A stretch of DNA of 64,000 nt from Myrica gale (taxonomy: Eukaryota > Streptophyta > Magnoliopsida > Fagales > Myricaceae). The stretch spans positions 15,230,001-15,294,000 of the forward strand of contig OZ005606.1 of the NCBI GenBank assembly GCA_963930655.1. The letters run 5' to 3'. Positions 31,433 through 44,586 of this stretch are shown here, in pieces; the first letter of the stretch is position 1, and each line of letters opens with the position of its first letter. The notes beneath the pieces were generated by a model, which was given only the letters and a program-made list of their open reading frames with translations, had not been told where the DNA came from and did no database searches. The translations under genes were made by a program, and so were the position numbers.

Positions 31433-34229
31433 TACTGAAATTCATTTAATTACAAAATAATTATTTTATTCTTTTCCTTAACAAATATTCAAAACTTAGC
31501 TTATTAAATCATTAATATTTTTATTGAAATAAAAATATATATATCCATGTACATGTCTCGATTAGGGTTAAATAATACTCATAGGTTTAGACTTAAACCT
31601 AAGTCTCTTTTTATTACACGTACTACATTAAACCCTATATCTAACAATTAATAAATTATTCATGATTAAATCTTAACTTAGACTTTAAACCTCAAATAAA
31701 ACCCGAGTAAAACTTAACTAGGGTTCCAATAATATTTAATAAAAGATCATGGCTCTACAATATTATTCCAACTAGCCTAACCCAAATTTCTTATCCCACA
31801 CAACAAATGAGAATCCATAAATCACGAATTGCACTTAGGGTTAACTTTTCTTGCAACTTTCGGCCACTACCATTTATGCACCAATTAATCACAACTTTTT
31901 CTCCAAGGGTGATCCCATCCTCCAATCAACAATTTCACAACCTAATATCTATAAATCAAAGCACCAACACCATACACCATACTCATGGCATTCGGCCAAC
32001 ACATGTTTTTACCCAAATGATTAGTTTTCTTTTATTTCCTTCAATATGCATGCTTCCAATACTTAACATAATCATCTACTATGCATTAAGGTCATAAATC
32101 TTGCACATGTTAAGGCCAATGTCCAGATCTACACATATTCAAAACTATACATGAAAATCCACATAGCTCATTTTCAGCCATACCCCAAAATGTTACCCTT
32201 TTCATGCTAAAAATCATATCATGCATATCCTTTGCATTTGTAACCAACTAGCATGCATACACTTAATCTTTCCATCAATTAATTTCATCAACATGAGATC
32301 CATTCATTATACACATTCACACCCGTGGATCTAAACAAAGAAATCAACTTTCATCAACCCAACACATCAAAGCTTAGATCTAACTTCCTTTAGCATACAT
32401 TGTTATTCATTTGCCTTTTCCTTTACATACAACCTTAGATCTAGCATGAAATCATCCTAGGGTTCTTAGACATTAAGGATCCAACAACATCAAGACATTT
32501 TATGATCTAAGTTTCAAGATTCATACATAACCTATTCGGTCACTTATGCTATACCCAACAAAATCATTTTAGTCTTACCTTGTTGTTTGTCCAAGCTTGA
32601 GCACCTAGAAAATAAGGTATCTTTGGTTAGTACTTGTGAAGCTCAAGGCAAAATCATCAATGAAACTAAACTCACCTTCAACCTTTACCAACTCTTCCTA
32701 TCCTTGTTTCCTTCAAAGATTCGGTCCACCCTCCTTAGAAATGACCAAGCTTGATTTAAAGGAAGTTCTTTGGTGGTTAAGAGAATATGGTAAGTTTGAA
32801 GAGAAATGGTGTCAAATGGCTAGGTTTTCAAGGAAGGATTTTTGTCTACAACAAGAGAGATTTACTTGGCTTTTGGAATGAGATTTGGTAAGCTAGAAGA
32901 AAGTGGTTTAGGTGCAAAATGAAATAGCACAAACCTTGAATGTGGAGTGTGTTGTTCGGCTAGGAGAAGCAAAATGGTAAGGGTTGAGAGAACTTGCAAC
33001 ATTCGGCCAAGAGAGGAGAGGTTTGAGAGTGAAATGCTTGAGTGTTTAGGTCAAGAGGAAATGCAAGAGGGTTGTGTGAGATTGAGTCTCCCAAAGCACT
33101 TGACATAAAGTTTGAGAGAGTGAGTTGACAAGAGAGAGAGAAATGGAAAAGCAAAATGGAAAATGGTGAAGGGGGGCCTTGGTCGACATTCTCCTAAGCT
33201 TCCCTCTCTCTTTCTTTTTTTTTCTTTCTTTTCACTTCTTTCTCACATCACTTCCTTGTCTCTTTGTAATTTCTCTTTCCTCCATGCATTCCATCGACAT
33301 ACACTCCCCTTTCTTACTTTTTCTCTTCTCTTTTTACTTCCATGAGTTGTCTCATCATCTTACACCACTTACACATCTCTTACACTTCACATGGCCTTGT
33401 TTCATGGCTTTTCAAAATCATCCCCTAGCCTTTCACGTAAATGGCTTGCATTTAACTTGGTTTGGTTGCTTTTCAACCAACCTAGTTACTTCCACATTAA
33501 ATGGCAACCAACTTTCAACTTAGTTTCATTCTCACCTAACTTATCACTTCATAAGCTCTCTTGCTTATCTAATTCATTCCAATAGCTTATCACCTCATAA
33601 GCATGTTCTCCTATCATGTGATAATGACCCTAGCATATCTCTACAATAATCACAAGGCCTTATCACTCTAAAAGTTTCCTAACTTATCATGCTTGCTTAT
33701 CACTATGATAAGCAAGTGTGCTTATCAATTAAATCATCTCTAACCTTATCACATAACTACATAGCTTATCATGTATATTCAAATGAAAATTCTATTAATA
33801 GTATAGACCACATGATAATAATACATGTCACATATAAAAGATATACAATATTTAATCCATGTATTCACAAAATATTCATCATTTAATCTATTATAATTTT
33901 CGGCTTATACAAGGAAATAATTAAATCATAATTCAAATTCTATGGTCCATGAATCATATTAAGCAAATGAAAAATATAAATTTGCAAGAGGGAAACTTAC
34001 TTGAAATTTCGGCTCCTAATATGAATATAATTTATACTTGCATAAAATGGCATTAAAATTATTTAAAGAGATTTTATGAAATAAAATCTCATTTTAATCG
34101 AAATACCATAACATAAAGATTAGGCCATACATTGGCCAAAACATAGCCCCATAAGAAATAAAAGCTATTACATTGCAAAAATAAAAATAATACATAAGGA
34201 ATTACGTAGGAGAAAATCGGGGTCTCACA

Positions 34230-34781
34230 GTTGTAGTTATGATGAATGATGCGTACCTCACGCTGAAGAATCTCAAAATCTATGTTGTGAGAAGTTAGAA
34301 GGGATTTGATCCCCTCAAAACCCGTCAACATATCCGTATGCATAGAATGCTTCTGATCCTTCAAATCCGTGATAGAGGCTTCCATATAGGCAAGCCTAGT
34401 CTCATAGGAACCAGAAGGAATGGAAGTAGATGCACGACTTGTAGCAGGAGTGTGTGGAGTACGATGAATGTCTGCATCTGGAACTCTACCATCTAATCCA
34501 TCTTTTTCCATTACTTCCACTTCCTCTTGATCCTCTTCTTCAGCTTCCTTTTCTTCCTGAATTTCCTGAATTTCCTGAGGAGTAGTAACTCTTTTCTTCA
34601 CCCACTCACCATCCTCATTCTGAATAAATCTTGTGAGTCTCGGTGTCTTCTGATTATATTCCTTTGAGGCTTTCGGTTTCTCCCTATCTTCCCCATTTGT
34701 ACCAACTACAAACAACTGAAAGATTTGTGTAAAGAGCATCCCATAAGGAAATTCATGCTTTATCTTCTCAGAGGCTCTCAA
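34230..34781 (-). pseudogene. D1 3'-region protein relic (SIRE env-like or plant-transposon-protein type)
   Basis: A minus-strand frame starts at 34781 with MRASEKIKHEFPYGMLFTQI, resembling the YG.LLT.IF motif of the protein regions found between pol and the 3' LTR in SIRE-like elements. A highly acidic stretch of repeated E/Q follows (about residues 80-105), then a Ser/Thr/Pro stretch and a short coiled-coil-like segment (RLAYMEASITDLKDQKHSM). It is interrupted at 34230 by solo LTR C1. Broken; identity tentative. Confidence 0.4.
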
Positions 34782-34789
34782 GCCTTAGT

Positions 34790-35607
34790 TATACTTTTGG
34801 GTTGTGAGTGGTGAGCCCATAAGGCAATCCATGCACAATTTTCAAAGCATCCCTATATAAACTCTCAAGCCTTAGTTATACTTTTGGGGAGTTGGTTCTT
34901 GAAATTAGGATTTCAAAAAAGTCAAAAACAGACTTTTTAGTTATAGCGGATGATGTACAATGTTATAGTGGTCTATGAATGATCGACATATGCATGAAGA
35001 GGTCGACTGAGCGCATAAGATGAAAATTTGATAGCATTCAAATTTTATGACCGTTGGACAATGGTTAGTTGAAATGGCTGGAAACAACTATCTTATTCAT
35101 ATTTTCCCTATCATTCACACAAATTACATATTCACATCCTTGTTATTGTGTGAATCAAAAGAGATAGAACTTTCCATTTTCTTATCCACTTTTTAAGAGA
35201 GTTTAATTCTTGTATCTTCCTATTCAAAAGAGGCGAATCTTTTTGTGAGGTTGTTCACTAAAGAAAAAACTTAGAGAGTGTATATCTCAAGCTTGATTGA
35301 GTTGTGAGTGGTGAGCCCGAAAAATCATTTGGGTTGTGAGTGTTGAGCCTGGGAAAACACTTGTAAGGTTCTCTAGCAATTGAAAGCTAGAGTGTACACT
35401 ATATGGAAGAAAGTGAGAAAACTTCAAGGCTTGAAAATAAGCTTGAGGGGTGGATGTCACAACTTATTTACTTGTTGCATCAATAATTGGTTAATAATTG
35501 TGCCAAATTGTCCTTTCTTTGCAAACACAATTTTGGGAGTTAAAATCGAAAAAGTTTGGAACCCAATTCATCCCCCTCTCTAGTTTTCTTAATCCTAGGA
35601 ATTACAA
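34790..35607 (+). repeat. Copia-type LTR fragment, plus orientation
   Basis: The right end reads GAACCCAATTCATCCCCCTC then TCTAGTTTTCTTAATCC, the typical 3' end of SIRE/copia LTRs. Internal short repeats occur: CAAGCCTTAGTTATACTTTT at 34779 and 34869, and GTTGTGAGTGGTGAGCCC-like text at about 34801, 35303 and 35331. The left boundary is uncertain. Confidence 0.45.
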
Positions 35608-36183
35608 TTGCATTTCCTATGATGTTTGTGGTCCCATTAGTTTGTGCTTTTAAAGTATTGTGTTGTCTGGGTAGTGAGACCATATGAAGTCTGTTGAAAT
35701 GGCTAAATCATAAAAAAAATGTCATGTCCCACCAGTTGGTTTTTTCTTTGGTTTGTCTTTTGTTGTCTTTTATTTCCCTTTTGTGTCACGCCCCGAACGC
35801 TAGCTAAACGAGGCTAATGACAGCTGCGAGCATTCCCGGCATGGGACGCTCCAGCGTACTTACTACTATACTTGCAGCGGAAAAGACGTTGATGCTTCAT
35901 TGTTAAAAAGAAGCCTTATAATGCTAGCGTATAACGTGCATAAGAACATACCTTCCATTGATAACTCAAGGTTGTTAAACATATTCTCAAAATATCAACC
36001 AGTTTAAAACATTAACTAACTAAGCCAAATGAAACCCATGACCACCACATCACGGTGGCTCATGCCGGCTTTTACAAAAATTAGCTAAATCTTTCCTAAC
36101 GTTAGCAAACAAGAGAGACATTTCATCAACCCTTCTCCTAGGGTTCAAGGTCCTCTTCTTAAGATTCCACCCCTGTAACATCA

Positions 36184-36892
36184 TCTGGAATGATACAATT
36201 TAAAACTGTGAGTCGAAAGACTCAGTAAGGAATTATAGCTAAAACATGGGTTGAAATTGTAAGCATGCACTTGAACTTGTAATCATAGTCATGTAAACAT
36301 AATGCGCTGCATGCCTGATTATGAAACGTGATGCATGTATAATGCACATGCATTTACTCTTGCTTTTGTAAAAATCAATTCACATCTTATCTTGTGGGCC
36401 ACTTGCCCTCTTTTACCCCTGACATCAGGGTTGTGGGTTCCCGTAGGAACAGTCCCTTATTTCCCTTAGGAACCTTACATATGGTCGAGCTAGCTCACCT
36501 TCTCTCATTCGTCCTTCAGTGGCTAGACACGACCCTTGAGGTTCACACCTTCTTGCAAGCATCCTTCAGTGTGATTGCACTTACCTCATGGACTACCCAT
36601 CCTTCTTGCAAGCATCCTTCGGTATGGGTGTCCTAGGTGACATCCATCCTTCACGTAAACGTCCTTCGGAATGGATGCACCTTCTTGACTTGGTACGGTA
36701 CCGACCGACTTGGGTTCGTTAATTAACTTGTCATAAAGTAGCATAAAAATGGTACTTTCATTTGCATAAAATGTCTCATTTCTCATGAGGAAAATGAATG
36801 CAAATGATCATGATGCATTCATGTCGTGCTTGGTAATGTCATGCTTGATATGCTTATTCATGAATATTCTTCATGCAGTGTATCATTCCAGT
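36184..36892 (-). other. LTR hairpin domain, copy A2-left
   Basis: Closing stem CTGGAATGATAC (36185-36196) with GTATCATTCCAG (36880-36891); TGAGTCGAAAGACTCA at 36209-36224. One inner stem reads GTCCCT where A1 has GTCCCC, and its partner has changed to match in the sister LTR (AGGGAC). Confidence 0.75.
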
Positions 36893-38201
36893 TTGTAAAG
36901 ATTTTTACTTACCTTAGGCTTGCTTGAGTATCGAGTGTCTCGTTACCTACAATGAACCGTACTATTGTCATTCATAGGTTCACTAAACGTATATAGTAAT
37001 CAATACATTACTCACACGAATCTATTTTAATAGACCCTCACACTAATTTTTCATACCATAACATATTCGTCATACCTCCAATTCACATGCAAGTTATCTT
37101 AAAACGCTCTCTTTCTTAACTTGAAACAAATTCCAAGACCAACCCCGTAAAATTGGACTAAAATATCAAGAGATAACCACCAATGCAACAAAACACACTT
37201 TCTATTCCAGCCTTGAAATCTGCATATGTAACTCCAGAAATCACAACAATCTCCAACAACCAAAATCCGAATCTCTACATGTCACAACCAACATCCAAGG
37301 CTAACTTAACATCTCATAACAACAACTATACTCTCACCTTCCTCCCACTTACAACTTCAACTCGAAGTTTACAACCAAATCATGGTTCCATAATTATCAA
37401 GTTAACACCATTGCATGTACCCATTTCTCTTGGGCTGTTTACCAAACACCTAGTGTGCGTTATTGGTCCTCTTGCCTATTTTCCCAGATCTGAACATATC
37501 CCTAACACTTAGGGCTTTGTGGTTCTCAATATCACTAGCATACATACACAATCTAATGCATCAAACCCTAGATTCGGCCATACTTGCTCAACTTAGGTTT
37601 CAATCCCCTCTTAGGCCTTTTATCAAACACCTAGAGCACATAACCAATTTCTCTTGAACCCTCATTTCAGATCTAGTCATTTTTCCACATGTTCTCATGT
37701 AAAAATCTATGCTACACTTACAAGATCTACCTTGAACATACCTAGATCCACACTAAACATCCATGAATCACAAGGAGAACACTACTTAGACAAATTACCA
37801 TCAAACCACAACCAACCAACAAAAGAAAACAAGAACATCACCAACCACAACTAACCAACAAGAGGAAACGAGAAGAGAATAGAGAGAGAGAGAGAGAGAG
37901 AGAGTAGCACGATTTTCGGCCAGCAAGGATTTACCTCGCTTCTCTCCTCTTCCTCCTTCTTTTCTTCTTCTTCTTCTTCTCCTTCTTCCTCTCCTTCTTC
38001 CTTCTTCTTCTTTCGGGTGGGTGACTTAGGGCAAGGGAAAATGAAAAGGCTGAAGAGAGAGGGGAAAAATGAAGTGTTCGGCAAAGGGGGAGAGAGTAAT
38101 AGGCGTGAAAATGGTTGGGGAAAAGACAAGTTTGCCCTCCCCTACTTCATAAATTTCAACTCGCGTATTTCAAACAGGTAAAATTCCGGAATGTAGTTAT
38201 A

Positions 38202-38665
38202 TGTGTCGACACCATCACTCAAGGTGTCGACACTTACAACATATTTAGTAAGATGTGTCGACACCATCACTCAAGGTGTCGACACTTCCAACACTTAGCC
38301 ATAGTGGGAAAAATGTAAACTCTCGGGTTTCAATTAGATGTGTCGACACCATCACTCAAGGTGTCGACACTTCCATCACTTGGTCAAAATCCACGGGAGT
38401 TCTGGAAAAAGGCGAACTCTCGGGTTTCAGTTGGATGTGTCGACACCATCACTCAAGGTGTCGACACTTCCAACACTTAGTAAAAATCACTCTAGTTCCG
38501 GAAAGATATAAACGCTCGGGTATCAGTCTAATGTGTCGACACTATGACTCAAAGTGTCGACACTTACAACACTTGGTCAAAATTCACTTTGGTCTCCAGG
38601 AAAAGGTAAACTTTCGGGTGTTAGTATAATGTGTCGACACTATGTTCCAATGTGTCGACACTTAC
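38202..38665 (-). repeat. GTGTCGACAC palindrome array in A2 3' LTR
   Basis: Six paired units, the longest form of the array seen. Confidence 0.9.
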
Positions 38666-38764
38666 CTCAAAAATCACCAATTAAAACATACCTACATCCT
38701 GAGGAAAATCATAGCAAAATCTCTCTCTCCTATACAATGACATAAGTAAATTCGGGATCTCACA

Positions 38765-38777
38765 TCCTCCCCTCCTT
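38765..38777 (-). promoter_or_regulatory. A2 polypurine tract
   Basis: The minus strand reads AAGGAGGGGAGGA directly before the 3' LTR start TGTGAGATCCC, as expected for plus-strand priming. Confidence 0.9.
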
Positions 38778-39091
38778 ATAAAATTCCGTCCTCGGAATTC
38801 GATCTTCCTTACCAGAGATTTGTCCTGATGGTGGAGGTCTAGGACGGGTGAATACTCGAACTGGCCCCACAACTAACGTTATCATAATACACACATATAT
38901 GCCTTTATATATACTTCAACATAGCACTATAGCTCATATGTATAGTGAGACAACATAAAGGTATCAATGAAAAGAAAAACAGATCAGGCAAGTCATATCG
39001 AAATTCTAACATTATCCTTCTTAACTTTGTCCTTCCCGTAAGTGGGGATATTTCGAGTACATTTCACTTTCTAACTCCCATGAGGCCTCTT

Positions 39092-41907
39092 CTACTCGTG
39101 GTTTCTCCACAAGACCTTAACAAGAGGTATGGTTTTGGTCCTCAGTTGCTGCTCCTTCCTATCCAAAACCCTTATAGGTTCTTCCACATACGTAAGGTTT
39201 TCTCTAACCTGCAAAGGCTCATAATCTAATACATGGGTAGGGTCAGTTACATACTTCCTTAGGAGCGATACATGAAACACATTGTGAACTCCCTCTAAAC
39301 AAGGGGGTAGGGCCAACCTGTACGCCATGGGCCCAACTCTATCTAGGATCTCAAAGGGTCCTATGAATCTGGGTTGGAGCTTCCCTTTTTTTCCAAATCT
39401 CGTTATCCCCTTCTTCGGAGAAATCTTCAGAAATACTTTGCTCCCAGCCTCAATTTCAAGTTCTCTTCTTCGATTATCAGCATAGCTCTTCTGCCTGCAT
39501 TGGGCTGTCACAAGCCTATCTTTGATTACTTGGATCTTTTCCCGTGTCTCTGAAACTATTTCCGGCCCTAACATCCTTCTTTCGCCTACCTCATCCCAAT
39601 ACAAAGGTGATCTACACCTCCTCCCATACAAGGCTTCATAGGGTGCCATACCAATACTTGCTTGAAAATTGTATTTTACGCGAATTCCGCTAAAGGCAAG
39701 TATTGAGCCCATCCTCCTTTGAAATCCACAACGCAAGCCCTGAGCATATCCTCCAGAATTTGTATAGTCCTTTCCGACTGCCCATCTGTCTGTGGGTGGA
39801 AAGCGGTACTAAAATTCAACCGAGTTCCCAATGACTCCTGCAATCGTTTCCAGAATCTCGATGTAAATCTCGGATCTCTATCCGACACTATGCTCTTAGG
39901 CACTCCATGTAATCTGACAATCTCTTGAAGATAAATCTCCGCTAACTTCTCCGGGGCATACTTCACCTTAATGGGTAAGAAGTGTGCCGACTTGGTTAGT
40001 CGGTCCACGATCACCCATATAGCATCGTAACCCGAAGTAGTTCGAGGCAACCCCACTACGAAATCCATGGCTATCCCTTCCCACTTCCATTCAGGGATCT
40101 CTAGAGGCTTTAGTGTTCCTGCTGGCCTCTGGTGCTCGGCTTTCACCATCTGGCAAGTCAAACATCGAGCCACATACTCGGCTATCTCCCGCTTCATATT
40201 AGGCCACCAAAAGACCTTCTTAATATCTTGATACATCTTCGTGCCTCCTGGATGGATGGTATAAGGCGTAGAATGAGCCTCTGCTAGAATCAAGTCTTTA
40301 ATCTCCCTTGTACTTGGCACACAAATTCTGCCTCGATATCGTAATAACTCATCCTTATCTCCAAAGTCGGGGTCTTCCTTTTTCTCAATTCGCTCTCTAA
40401 TCCCTTCAATCACCTTATCATTCTTCTGGGCCTCTCGAATCTGCTCCTCCAGGGTAGGTTGCAATGAGAGCCCTGCAATGGAGACAAACTGATCGGCAAT
40501 GATAAGCACAATCTCTGCCCTTTTTAAGTCTCTCCTGATTTCCTCGGGCACCACCTCCATTGAACTTGCCTCTACTGAACTTGTTTCTGCCGACTTCCTA
40601 CTTAATGCGTCGGCCACCACATTGGCTTTTCCAGGGTGATAACTTATTGTGCAATCATAATCTTTAATCAACTCTAACCATCGCCGCTGTCTCATGTTCA
40701 GCTCTTTCTGGGTGTTAAAATACTTAAGACTCTTATGATCGGTGAATATCTCACATTTAACCCCATACAAATAATGTCTCCATATTTTTAACGCATAGAC
40801 TACAACAGCTAACTCTAAGTCATGCGTGGGATAATTAATCTCGTGAGGCCTCAGTTGCCTAGAAGCATAAGCTATTACCCTTTTGTCTTGCATCAAAACA
40901 CAACCTAAACCTTGCTTCGATGCGTCGCTATAGATTTCATACTCTCCATATTCCGAGGGTAGTGCTAATACTGGAGCAGTAACTAAATTGACCTTTAACT
41001 CTTGGAAGCTCCACTCACACTCATGAGTCCATTCAAATTTCACATTCTTCTTTGTTAGAGACGTCAAAGGCTTGGCCATCTTTGAGAATCCCTTGATAAA
41101 CCTCCGATAGTACCCTGCTAATCCCAGAAAACTTCTTACTTCCTTCACATTCGTAGGCCTCGGCCACTTGAATATAGCAGCTACCTTTCCGGGATCCACG
41201 GCAATCCCTTCTCCGGACACTACATGCCCCAAAAAGCGAACTTGTTCCAACCAAAACTCACATTTGGAAAACTTGGCAAACAACTTCTTCTCCCTAAGAA
41301 TCTGTAGAACAATCCTTAAATGCTTCTCATGTTCCTCCTTATTCCGTGAGTAAATCAGTATGTCATCAATAAAGACAACCACAAACTTATCTAAGAATTC
41401 CCGAAACACCCTATTCATCAAATCCATAAATGCGGCTGGAGCATTGGTTAGCCCAAAAGGCATCACCATAAATTCGTAATGGCCATATCGCGTTCGAAAT
41501 GCCGTCTTCGGTATGTCCTCCCCCTTCACCTTCAACTGGTGATATCCCGATCTCAAATCAATCTTCGAGAATGCCTGTGCCCCTTGCAATTGATCAAATA
41601 GATCATCAATGCGAGGCAACGGGTATCTATTCTTGATAGTCACCTTATTCAACTCCCTGCAATCAATGCACATCCTGAGGCTTCCATCTTTCTTCTTCAC
41701 GAACAAGATCGGAGCTCCCCAAGGTGACACACTCGGTCGAATGAACCCTTTATCCAATAGATCCTCCAGCTGAATCTTCAATTCCTTCAACTCTGCTGGT
41801 GCCATTCTATACGGTGCTTTAGAAATTGGAGTTGTCCCTGGTTCTAAATCGATGCCAAACTCCACTTCTCTATCAGGAGGTAATCCGGGTAATTCTTCCG
41901 GAAACAC
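39092..41907 (-). pseudogene. A2 pol: RT, RNase H, integrase, chromodomain-like tail
   Basis: RT motifs [12 protein letters not shown] and [13 protein letters not shown], RNase [13 protein letters not shown], integrase zinc motif (HPGGTKMYQ then CLTCQ) and catalytic core ([27 protein letters not shown]) are followed by the GPY/F motif (RFIGPFEILDRVGPMAYRLA). The tail VFHVSLLRKYV, LDYEPLQV, DRKEQQLRTKTIPLVKVLWR is the pattern seen in Tekay/Del chromoviruses. Carried in more than one open frame and broken in about one place. Confidence 0.9.
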
Positions 41908-41908
41908 A

Positions 41909-43318
41909 TCAGGGAAATTCGTTCATTATAGGGGTTTGCTCTACCGTAGCAGTCTCTCTCTGCATTTCATTTGCCCAAACTAAGAACCCCTCACTTCCTC
42001 CTTGCAACCATTTCTTGGCTTGCATGGCTGAAATGATCGCCGGTCTTCGTTCCACCTTTCTCATGCCTACAAAACAACAATCCGGTCTCCCCTCCTTTTG
42101 GAACACGACCTTCTTCTCGTAACATTTTATGCTAGCACCGTGTGTTGCCAACCAATCCATACCTAAAATGAGGTCGAACCCTCCCATTTCCATCACTATC
42201 AGGTTAGCCGGCATAATTTGCCCCTCAACTTCTATCGGGAAATTTTTCACTATTCGATCGCAATTGATCCTCCCACCAGTAGGTGTTGATACTACTACAT
42301 GACATCCTAATGGCTCATGCTTTAAATCTCTTGCCTTACAATATGCCGATGCTATGAATGAATGTGTGGCCCCTGAATCAAATAATACAAGGGCTTCTCC
42401 CTGTGGCAAGGGCAACTTACCCGTTACTACTCTGGTTTGGTCCTCCGCATCCCTCGGGGTCAGAGCATATAGTCTTGCTTGAGTTGGACCGCCTTGCCTC
42501 CTCGAATTGTCTTGCGGTGCGGGTTGGGATGCTTGGCTTGAATTACTTTTTGCCCTACAATCTCGGGCAATGTGACCTGGCTTCCCGCACTGGAAGCATA
42601 CTCCCTGCCTACACTCTCCGGGATGCTTCTTGCCACATTTGTTGCATATTGGGAATTGATTCCCTCCTGCAATCTGACTTCCTCCAGGTCTCTGGTTCTG
42701 GGCTCCACCAGGTCTCTGATTCTGGCCCCGTGATAAACCCTGCTTGCTTTTCTTCCAGGGTGCCTGTGACGTTTCCAGCTTGGGAGGAGCCTTCCTCTTT
42801 TGCTGGTCGTAAAATGCTGCTGTCCTCTGCAGACCTCTTTCCACAATCACTGCCCGTTCTATGACTTCTGCCAACGTCTTCAAGTTATGGGCCATAACTC
42901 TGTCAAAGATTCGGGGATGAAGTCCCTCTTCAAACTTCCTGGCTTTCCTCTCCTCATCTGGTACTAAATACGGAGCAAACCTCATCAACTCCATGAATCG
43001 ACCAGAGTATTGATCAACAGTCATTGATCCCTGAGTTAAGTTGGCAAACTCTCTCGCTTTTGCTTCCCGCGTCGTCCTTGGAAAAGCATCTCCTCTACCG
43101 TTATATACCGGCGGGTGTTGGCGGTTACACTGGTCAAAGGTGCATCCTTCAGGGCGATCTCGAGCCCCTTGCACATTTGCCCCTTGCACATTTACCCCTT
43201 GCTGCACTTGTTCAGCAATGAGCTGAGCCATGTGCCTTAAAAGATCATTGGTAGAGACACCTGATTCTTCGGGCTCCTCCTCCGTGTTTCTATTCCTGGG
43301 TTGTTTCCTAGGTGGCAT
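41909..43318 (-). pseudogene. A2 gag and protease
   Basis: A 469-codon frame from MPPRKQPRNRNTEEE. Gag text (EFANLTQGSMTVDQYSGRF) lies at about residues 90-108. A Gln/Gly/Pro-rich basic linker (about 175-220) precedes two zinc knuckles, CNKCGKKHPGEC (225-236) and CFQCGKPGHIARDC (241-254). The aspartic protease motif LFDSGATHSF lies at 312-321. The Gag core is shorter than in A1. The frame ends just before pol, and the gag-pol relation is broken. Confidence 0.9.
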
Positions 43319-43448
43319 CCTGCACTATATCGTCATCACTACATAAGTATCCTAACAACTAGTTGATGCATGAGATTTCTAGCATATAGCATACTCGAAA
43401 TCCAAAAAGGCGAGTAGCAAATCTTAAGTTCACTAAACTCCTAAATTC

Positions 43449-43459
43449 CTCTGATACCA
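43449..43459 (-). promoter_or_regulatory. A2 primer-binding site (initiator tRNA-Met)
   Basis: The minus strand reads TGGTATCAGAG six bases after the end of the 5' LTR. Confidence 0.9.
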
Positions 43460-43865
43460 CTAAACTGTCACGCCCCGAACGCTAGCTAAACGAGGCTAAT
43501 GACAGCCGCGAGCATTCCCGGCATGGGACGCTCCAGCGTACTTACTACTATACTTGCAGCGGAAAAGACGTTGATGCTTCAATGTTAAAAAGAAGCCTTA
43601 TAATGCTAGCGTATAACGTGCATAAGAACATACCTTCCATTGATAACTCAAGGTTGTTAAACATATTCTCAAAATATCAACCAGTTTAAAACATTAACTA
43701 ACTAAGCCAAATGAAACCCATGACCACCAAATCACGGTGGCTCATGCCGGCTTTTACAAAAATTAGCTAAATCTTTCCTAACGTTAGCAAACAAGAGAGA
43801 CATTTCATCAACCCTTCTCCTAGGGTTCAAGGTCCTCTTCTTAAGATTCCACCCCTGTAACATCA

Positions 43866-44586
43866 TCTGGAATGATACAATTTAAAACTGTGAGTCGAAA
43901 GACTCAGTAAGGAATTATAGCTAAAACATGGGTTGAAATTGTAAGCATGCACTTGAACTTGTAATCATAGTCATGTAAACATAATGCGCTGCATGCCTGA
44001 TTATGAAACGTGATGCATGTATAATGCACATGCATTTACTCTTGCTTTTGTAAAAATCGATTCACATCTTATCTTGTGGGCCACTTGCCCTCTTTTACCC
44101 CTGACATCAGGGTTGTGCGTTCCCGTAGGAACAGTCCCTTATTTCCCTTAGGGACCTTACATATGGTCGAGCTAGCTCACCTTCTCTCATTCGTCCTTCA
44201 GTGGCTAGACACGACCCTTGAGGTTCACACCTTCTTGCAAGCATCCTTCAGTGTGATTGCACTTACCTCATGGACTACCCATCCTTCTTGCAAGCATCCT
44301 TCGGTATGGGTGTCCTAGGTGACATCCATCCTTCACGTAAACGTCCTTCGGAATGGATGCACCTTCTTGACTTGGTACGGTACCGACCGACTTGGGTTCG
44401 TTAATTAACTTGTCATAAAACTTGTCATAAAGTAGCATAAAAATGGTACTTTCATTTGCATAAAATGTCTCATTTCTCATGAGGAAAATGAATGCAAATG
44501 ATCATGATGCATTCATGTCGTGCTTGGTAATGTCATGCTTGATATGCTTATTCCTGAATATTCTTCATGCAGTGTATCATTCCAGT
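43866..44586 (-). other. LTR hairpin domain, copy A2-right
   Basis: Closing stem CTGGAATGATAC (43867-43878) with GTATCATTCCAG (44574-44585); TGAGTCGAAAGACTCA at 43891-43906; GTCCCT/AGGGAC stem intact. Confidence 0.75.

Larger units (their letters stand above)
30177..34229 (-). repeat. Solo LTR, C type, 4.05 kb (C1)
   Basis: It begins TGTCACGCCCCGAACGG, ends GGGGTCTCACA, and has a perfect TSD GTTGT (30172-30176 and 34230-34234). There is no gag-pol inside, so it is a solo LTR of unusual length. Ends and hairpin domain relate it to family A, but most of its body is different. On the minus strand it holds a CT/GA-rich stretch at about 33120-33300. No other gene is seen across it. Confidence 0.9.
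8428..34790 (-). mobile_element. SIRE-like Ty1/copia relic D1, with nested insertions
   Basis: This fossil reads on the minus strand. Its LTR occupies 8428-8640 plus 28315-29300, interrupted by the CACTA element. The LTR starts TGTTAGCCCAAGG at 29300 and ends ...GACTCACA at 8428. Just inside it, at 29301 onward, is a purine tract reading AAAAAGGGAGAAT on the minus strand, next to TTTGTCGTCATC, the usual 3' polypurine tract setting of SIRE-type copia elements. Internal sequence follows at 29301-30176 and, after the solo LTR C1, at 34230-34790. The copy is broken and lacks most of its coding region. Confidence 0.65.
35784..38764 (-). repeat. A2 3' LTR
   Basis: 2981 bp, same termini as A1. Contains the hairpin domain (36184-36892), (GA)n tract (about 37876-37904) and GTGTCGACAC array (38202-38665). 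Confidence 0.95.
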
